From Candidatus Iainarchaeum sp. (GTDB taxonomy: Archaea > Micrarchaeota > Micrarchaeia > Anstonellales > Bilamarchaeaceae): a stretch of DNA of 13,462 nucleotides. The stretch lies in contig JAQTMJ010000007.1 of assembly GCA_028714395.1 (NCBI GenBank), positions 1-13,462 of the forward strand, written 5' to 3'. Shown here piece after piece: positions 11,251 through 13,462 of this stretch. The translations under genes were made by a program, and so were the position numbers. The notes under the pieces are model-generated. The model searched no databases, had not been told where the DNA came from, and worked only from the letters and a program-made list of their open reading frames with translations. The stretch's first letter is position 1, and each line of letters opens with the position of its first letter.

Positions 11251-11934
11251 ATGAAAAAGACTCTTATTATGCTAGGATTTGTGTTGCTTGCAGCCGCGGC
11301 CTATGCCACGCCTCTGCTGCTGATAATAGACTCGTCCGGAAGCATGGATGAAACGCTTGCCTCTGGAAAGACGAAGCTCGAGACCGCGAAGGCAGTTGCC
11401 ATAGACACGGTGAACAGCTACAACGATGAAATCGCGCTCATGGTCTACACCGACTGCGACAGCGGCGGCGACCCCCTGACCGGCAGCATAAGCGTCTGGC
11501 AGGGATTCACCACGAGCAAGAGCGACCTCATTTCCAAGATAAACTCCATAACGGCTGACAGCAGCACGCCCATAGCCAATTCCATAATTGAAGGTACCAC
11601 GTACCTCCAGCAGACCAAGGGCACGGGCCAGATGGTGCTGCTCACCGACGGCGAGGAAACCTGCAACGGAGACGTTGTTTCTGCGGTGGAAGCCGCGCAG
11701 GCTGCCGGGATGAGCGTAAAGGTGGTCGGGTTCGCATTGGACAATTCGAGCCAGGCAGATATTTCTTCCTCGGTTACCCAGGGCGGTGGAAAATACTACA
11801 ATGCAGGTGACGAGCTTGAATTGAGGCAGGCGTTCAACGAGGCGGTCAGCGACGGTTCAACCTGCTGCGTCCCAACTGCGCTGCTCCTGCTGCCCCTCGC
11901 GGCAGGCCTTTACCTAAGGCTGAGGATAGAGTAA
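11251..11934 (+). CDS. Membrane-anchored extracellular von Willebrand factor A domain protein
   Basis: Predicted metal-dependent adhesion or binding protein at the cell surface. A signal peptide (MKKTLIMLGFVLLAAAAYA) is followed at once by the vWA domain at about 20-200. The metal-ion site is complete: DSSGS (D27, S29, S31), T106 in SSTP, and D133 in LLTDGEET. A Cys pair (CC at 205-206) precedes a C-terminal hydrophobic span (TALLLLPLAAGLYL, about 209-222) and a short basic end, so the domain is held on the outer face of the membrane. At 227 residues it is a minimal vWA protein with no extra domain. Two more Cys (about 69 and 138) might form a disulfide. It meets sufU head-on with no gap between the stop codons. 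Confidence 0.88.
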   Translation: MKKTLIMLGFVLLAAAAYATPLLLIIDSSGSMDETLASGKTKLETAKAVAIDTVNSYNDEIALMVYTDCDSGGDPLTGSISVWQGFTTSKSDLISKINSITADSSTPIANSIIEGTTYLQQTKGTGQMVLLTDGEETCNGDVVSAVEAAQAAGMSVKVVGFALDNSSQADISSSVTQGGGKYYNAGDELELRQAFNEAVSDGSTCCVPTALLLLPLAAGLYLRLRIE

Positions 11935-12303
11935 TCATCTTTCTTTTATCCCTTTTTTCAGAACAATCAGCGGAAGCATTGCGCATTTTATCCTTGAGGG
12001 ATTCCTGCTCAAATCCACGCCAAGCAATTCGAAAACCTCCTTCTGCCCCATCTTCCCAATCTCATCCAGGGTTTTCCCCTTCACCGCGCCCATGAGCAGC
12101 GAAGCAGAAGCCATGCTTATGGCGCACCCCTGCCCCCTGAATTTCGCATCAGCAACTTTCCCGTCCTTCATCTTCACGAAAACGCTCACCATGTCCCCGC
12201 AGGAGGGGTTGTAGTCCAGCTTCTTTATGTCCGCATCCGGAATTTCGCCCATGTTCTCAGGGTTCCTGTGCAATTCAAGAATCCTGTCCATGTAGATGTC
12301 CAT
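11935..12303 (-). CDS. sufU: SufU/IscU-like iron-sulfur cluster scaffold
   Basis: Builds Fe-S clusters from sulfur delivered by the cysteine desulfurase encoded just upstream, or accepts that sulfur with zinc at the site. Of 122 residues, the three conserved cysteines are present: C35 in YNPSCGD with the conserved Asp after Gly, C60 in FRGQGCAIS, and C107 in RIKCAML. The segment between C60 and C107 has the length and GxxK pattern of SufU/IscU. The IscU LPPVK chaperone-binding motif is absent, which favours the SufU or archaeal form. The ATG overlaps the sufS stop by one base (TGATG), so translation is coupled; an in-frame ATG 12 nt later is an alternative start. Confidence 0.92.
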   Translation of the reverse strand: MDIYMDRILELHRNPENMGEIPDADIKKLDYNPSCGDMVSVFVKMKDGKVADAKFRGQGCAISMASASLLMGAVKGKTLDEIGKMGQKEVFELLGVDLSRNPSRIKCAMLPLIVLKKGIKER

Positions 12304-13462
12304 CAGAGGAACCTCTTCCGGGTTTTCTCAAGTGCAGAAAAAAGCGCGTCCACGTCCTCAAAACCGTTGTAAATGTAAAAGCTCGCCCTGGCGCTTCCGT
12401 TTATCCCGAGCCTCTCGTGGAGCGGCTGCGCGCAGTGGTGCCCGGCCCTTATTGCAATCCCCTCGGAATCCAATGCCTGCGCCACATCGTGCGGATGCAC
12501 CCCTTCCAAAGTGAAAGCCACTATCCCTGTCTTTTTCGAAGGCTCGGGCCCGAGCATGCGCAGCCCCCTTATTTCCGCAAGCTTTTTCATCGCGTATTCA
12601 ACCATCCTGATATCGTGCTTCCGCACCTCGCCCATGCCTATATTATTTAGGTAATCGATTGCGGCCCCGAATCCAATTACTCCTTCCACGTTGGGGGTTC
12701 CGGCCTCGAATTTCGCAGGTATTTCGGCCCATTTGCTTTCCCCCACATGCACTTCCGATATCATATCCCCTCCGTAAAGGAACGGCTCCATGCTCTCAAG
12801 AATCCCGGATTTCGCATAGAGCACCCCCACTCCCATGGGCCCGAGCATCTTATGCGCAGTGAACGCAAAGAAGTCCGCGTCCATTTCCTTCACGTCAATT
12901 CCCATGTGCGGCGTGCTCTGACTCCCGTCCACCATTATCGCGCCTCCGCCCTGGTGCACGATGCGCGCCATCCTCTTCACATCGTTTATTGTGCCCAGCA
13001 CGTTGGATGCATGGATCACGCTCGCGAATTTCGCGCCTTCAAGCCTGGCCAGCTCTTTTTCAGGGATTTCCCCATTCTCCAAATCCAGCACTTCCAGCTT
13101 CGCAGCTTTCTGCTTCGCGAGCACCTGCACAGGGACAAAGCTGCTGTGGTGCTCCATTATGGTGGTTGCGATTTTATTCCCTTTCCCAACTTTTTCAGCA
13201 GCATAGGAGCGCACCACCAGATTCAACGCCTCGCTCGCGTTCTTGGTAAAAATGATCTCCTCGGGCTTCGCGTTTATGAATTTAGCAACCTTATTGCGCA
13301 CCTCCTCGTACGCGAGCGTGGATTCCTCTGCAAGCGCATGCACTCCCCTATGCACGTTCGCGTTCCTCAGCTCGTACTGCTCCCGCACCGCATCAATTAC
13401 CTGCTTCGGCTTCTGGGAAGTGGCCGCGCTGTCCAGGTACACAAGGCGTTTTCCATTCACCT
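12303..13462 (-). CDS. sufS: Cysteine desulfurase SufS (N-terminus outside the window)
   Basis: Pyridoxal-phosphate enzyme that takes sulfur from cysteine for Fe-S assembly. The frame is open to the window edge. The GTG at 13460 falls within the usual (E)VNGKRLVYLDSAATSQKP motif, so roughly 20 residues are missing and the true start lies beyond the right end. Counting from that Val: DSAATSQKP at 10-18, EHHS at 103-106, VDGSQSTPH at 177-185, the PLP lysine K204 in TAHKMLGP, and the active cysteine C343 in RAGHHCAQP, which with its group II surroundings points to SufS and not IscS. Paired with sufU, it forms a two-gene assembly unit; no sufBCD is seen here. Confidence 0.94.
   Translation of the reverse strand, partial: VNGKRLVYLDSAATSQKPKQVIDAVREQYELRNANVHRGVHALAEESTLAYEEVRNKVAKFINAKPEEIIFTKNASEALNLVVRSYAAEKVGKGNKIATTIMEHHSSFVPVQVLAKQKAAKLEVLDLENGEIPEKELARLEGAKFASVIHASNVLGTINDVKRMARIVHQGGGAIMVDGSQSTPHMGIDVKEMDADFFAFTAHKMLGPMGVGVLYAKSGILESMEPFLYGGDMISEVHVGESKWAEIPAKFEAGTPNVEGVIGFGAAIDYLNNIGMGEVRKHDIRMVEYAMKKLAEIRGLRMLGPEPSKKTGIVAFTLEGVHPHDVAQALDSEGIAIRAGHHCAQPLHERLGINGSARASFYIYNGFEDVDALFSALEKTRKRFL

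Noticed and set aside
1..13462. CRISPR array, insertion sequence or transposase
   Set aside because: No regularly spaced repeats, no paired terminal repeats and no transposase or integrase motif were seen in either strand.

Overview
The window reads as archaeal chromosome of about average GC. The left edge carries the conserved archaeal order adenylate kinase - DUF106/YidC-like insertase - eL34 - cytidylate kinase - eL14 - Cbf5/TruB (2-2997), and the order uS13-uS4-uS11-Rpo3 follows at 8367-10758. Translation signals are archaeal (GGTGA/GGTGG Shine-Dalgarno sites, A/T-rich TATA boxes about 27 nt before several starts), and two tRNA genes carry archaeal-type introns with bulge-helix-bulge (BHB) geometry. 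Several core proteins are trimmed (eL14 of 56 residues, Rpo3 of 196 residues without its Fe-S domain). This suggests a small-genome DPANN-type archaeon, possibly Micrarchaeota- or Diapherotrites-like; the phylum assignment is an inference.

Layout. 2-2997: translation/nucleotide-kinase operon, tightly packed with overlapping or near-touching genes. 2998-8340: an accessory stretch between the two conserved clusters. It holds a winged-helix Fic protein, tRNA-Ser(GGA) with two introns, an unrecognised 316-aa protein followed by what looks like the stump of a second gene, a truncated neuB-like pseudogene on the minus strand, two more unrecognised proteins in an A/T-richer operon, and a promoter-preceded block of four consecutive hairpins that may be a small RNA. 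8367-10758: ribosomal/RNA polymerase operon, in which all three ribosomal proteins carry charged or Pro/Ala-rich tails. 10759-11176: tRNA-Leu(GAG) with an 82-nt T-loop intron, then tRNA-Gly(TCC). 11251-11934: secreted, membrane-anchored von Willebrand A protein. 11935-13462 (minus strand): SufU-SufS iron-sulfur assembly pair, with SufS running off the window.

The most notable signal is in the tRNAs. tRNA-Ser(GGA) and tRNA-Leu(GAG) look broken if read linearly, because the 3' T-stem and 3' acceptor strands are displaced by 36 and 82 nt. Both become perfect class II tRNAs if an intron is removed between positions 59 and 60 of the T loop, and both junctions show 3-nt bulge / 4-bp helix / 3-nt bulge geometry. 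Both genes are also directly preceded by the same 82-nt sequence (76 of 82 identical, no gaps), which ends exactly at nucleotide 1 of the tRNA and can fold into a two-part hairpin. That leader is not a feature I can name. It may be a processed leader or an independent small RNA co-transcribed with these two intron-bearing tRNAs.
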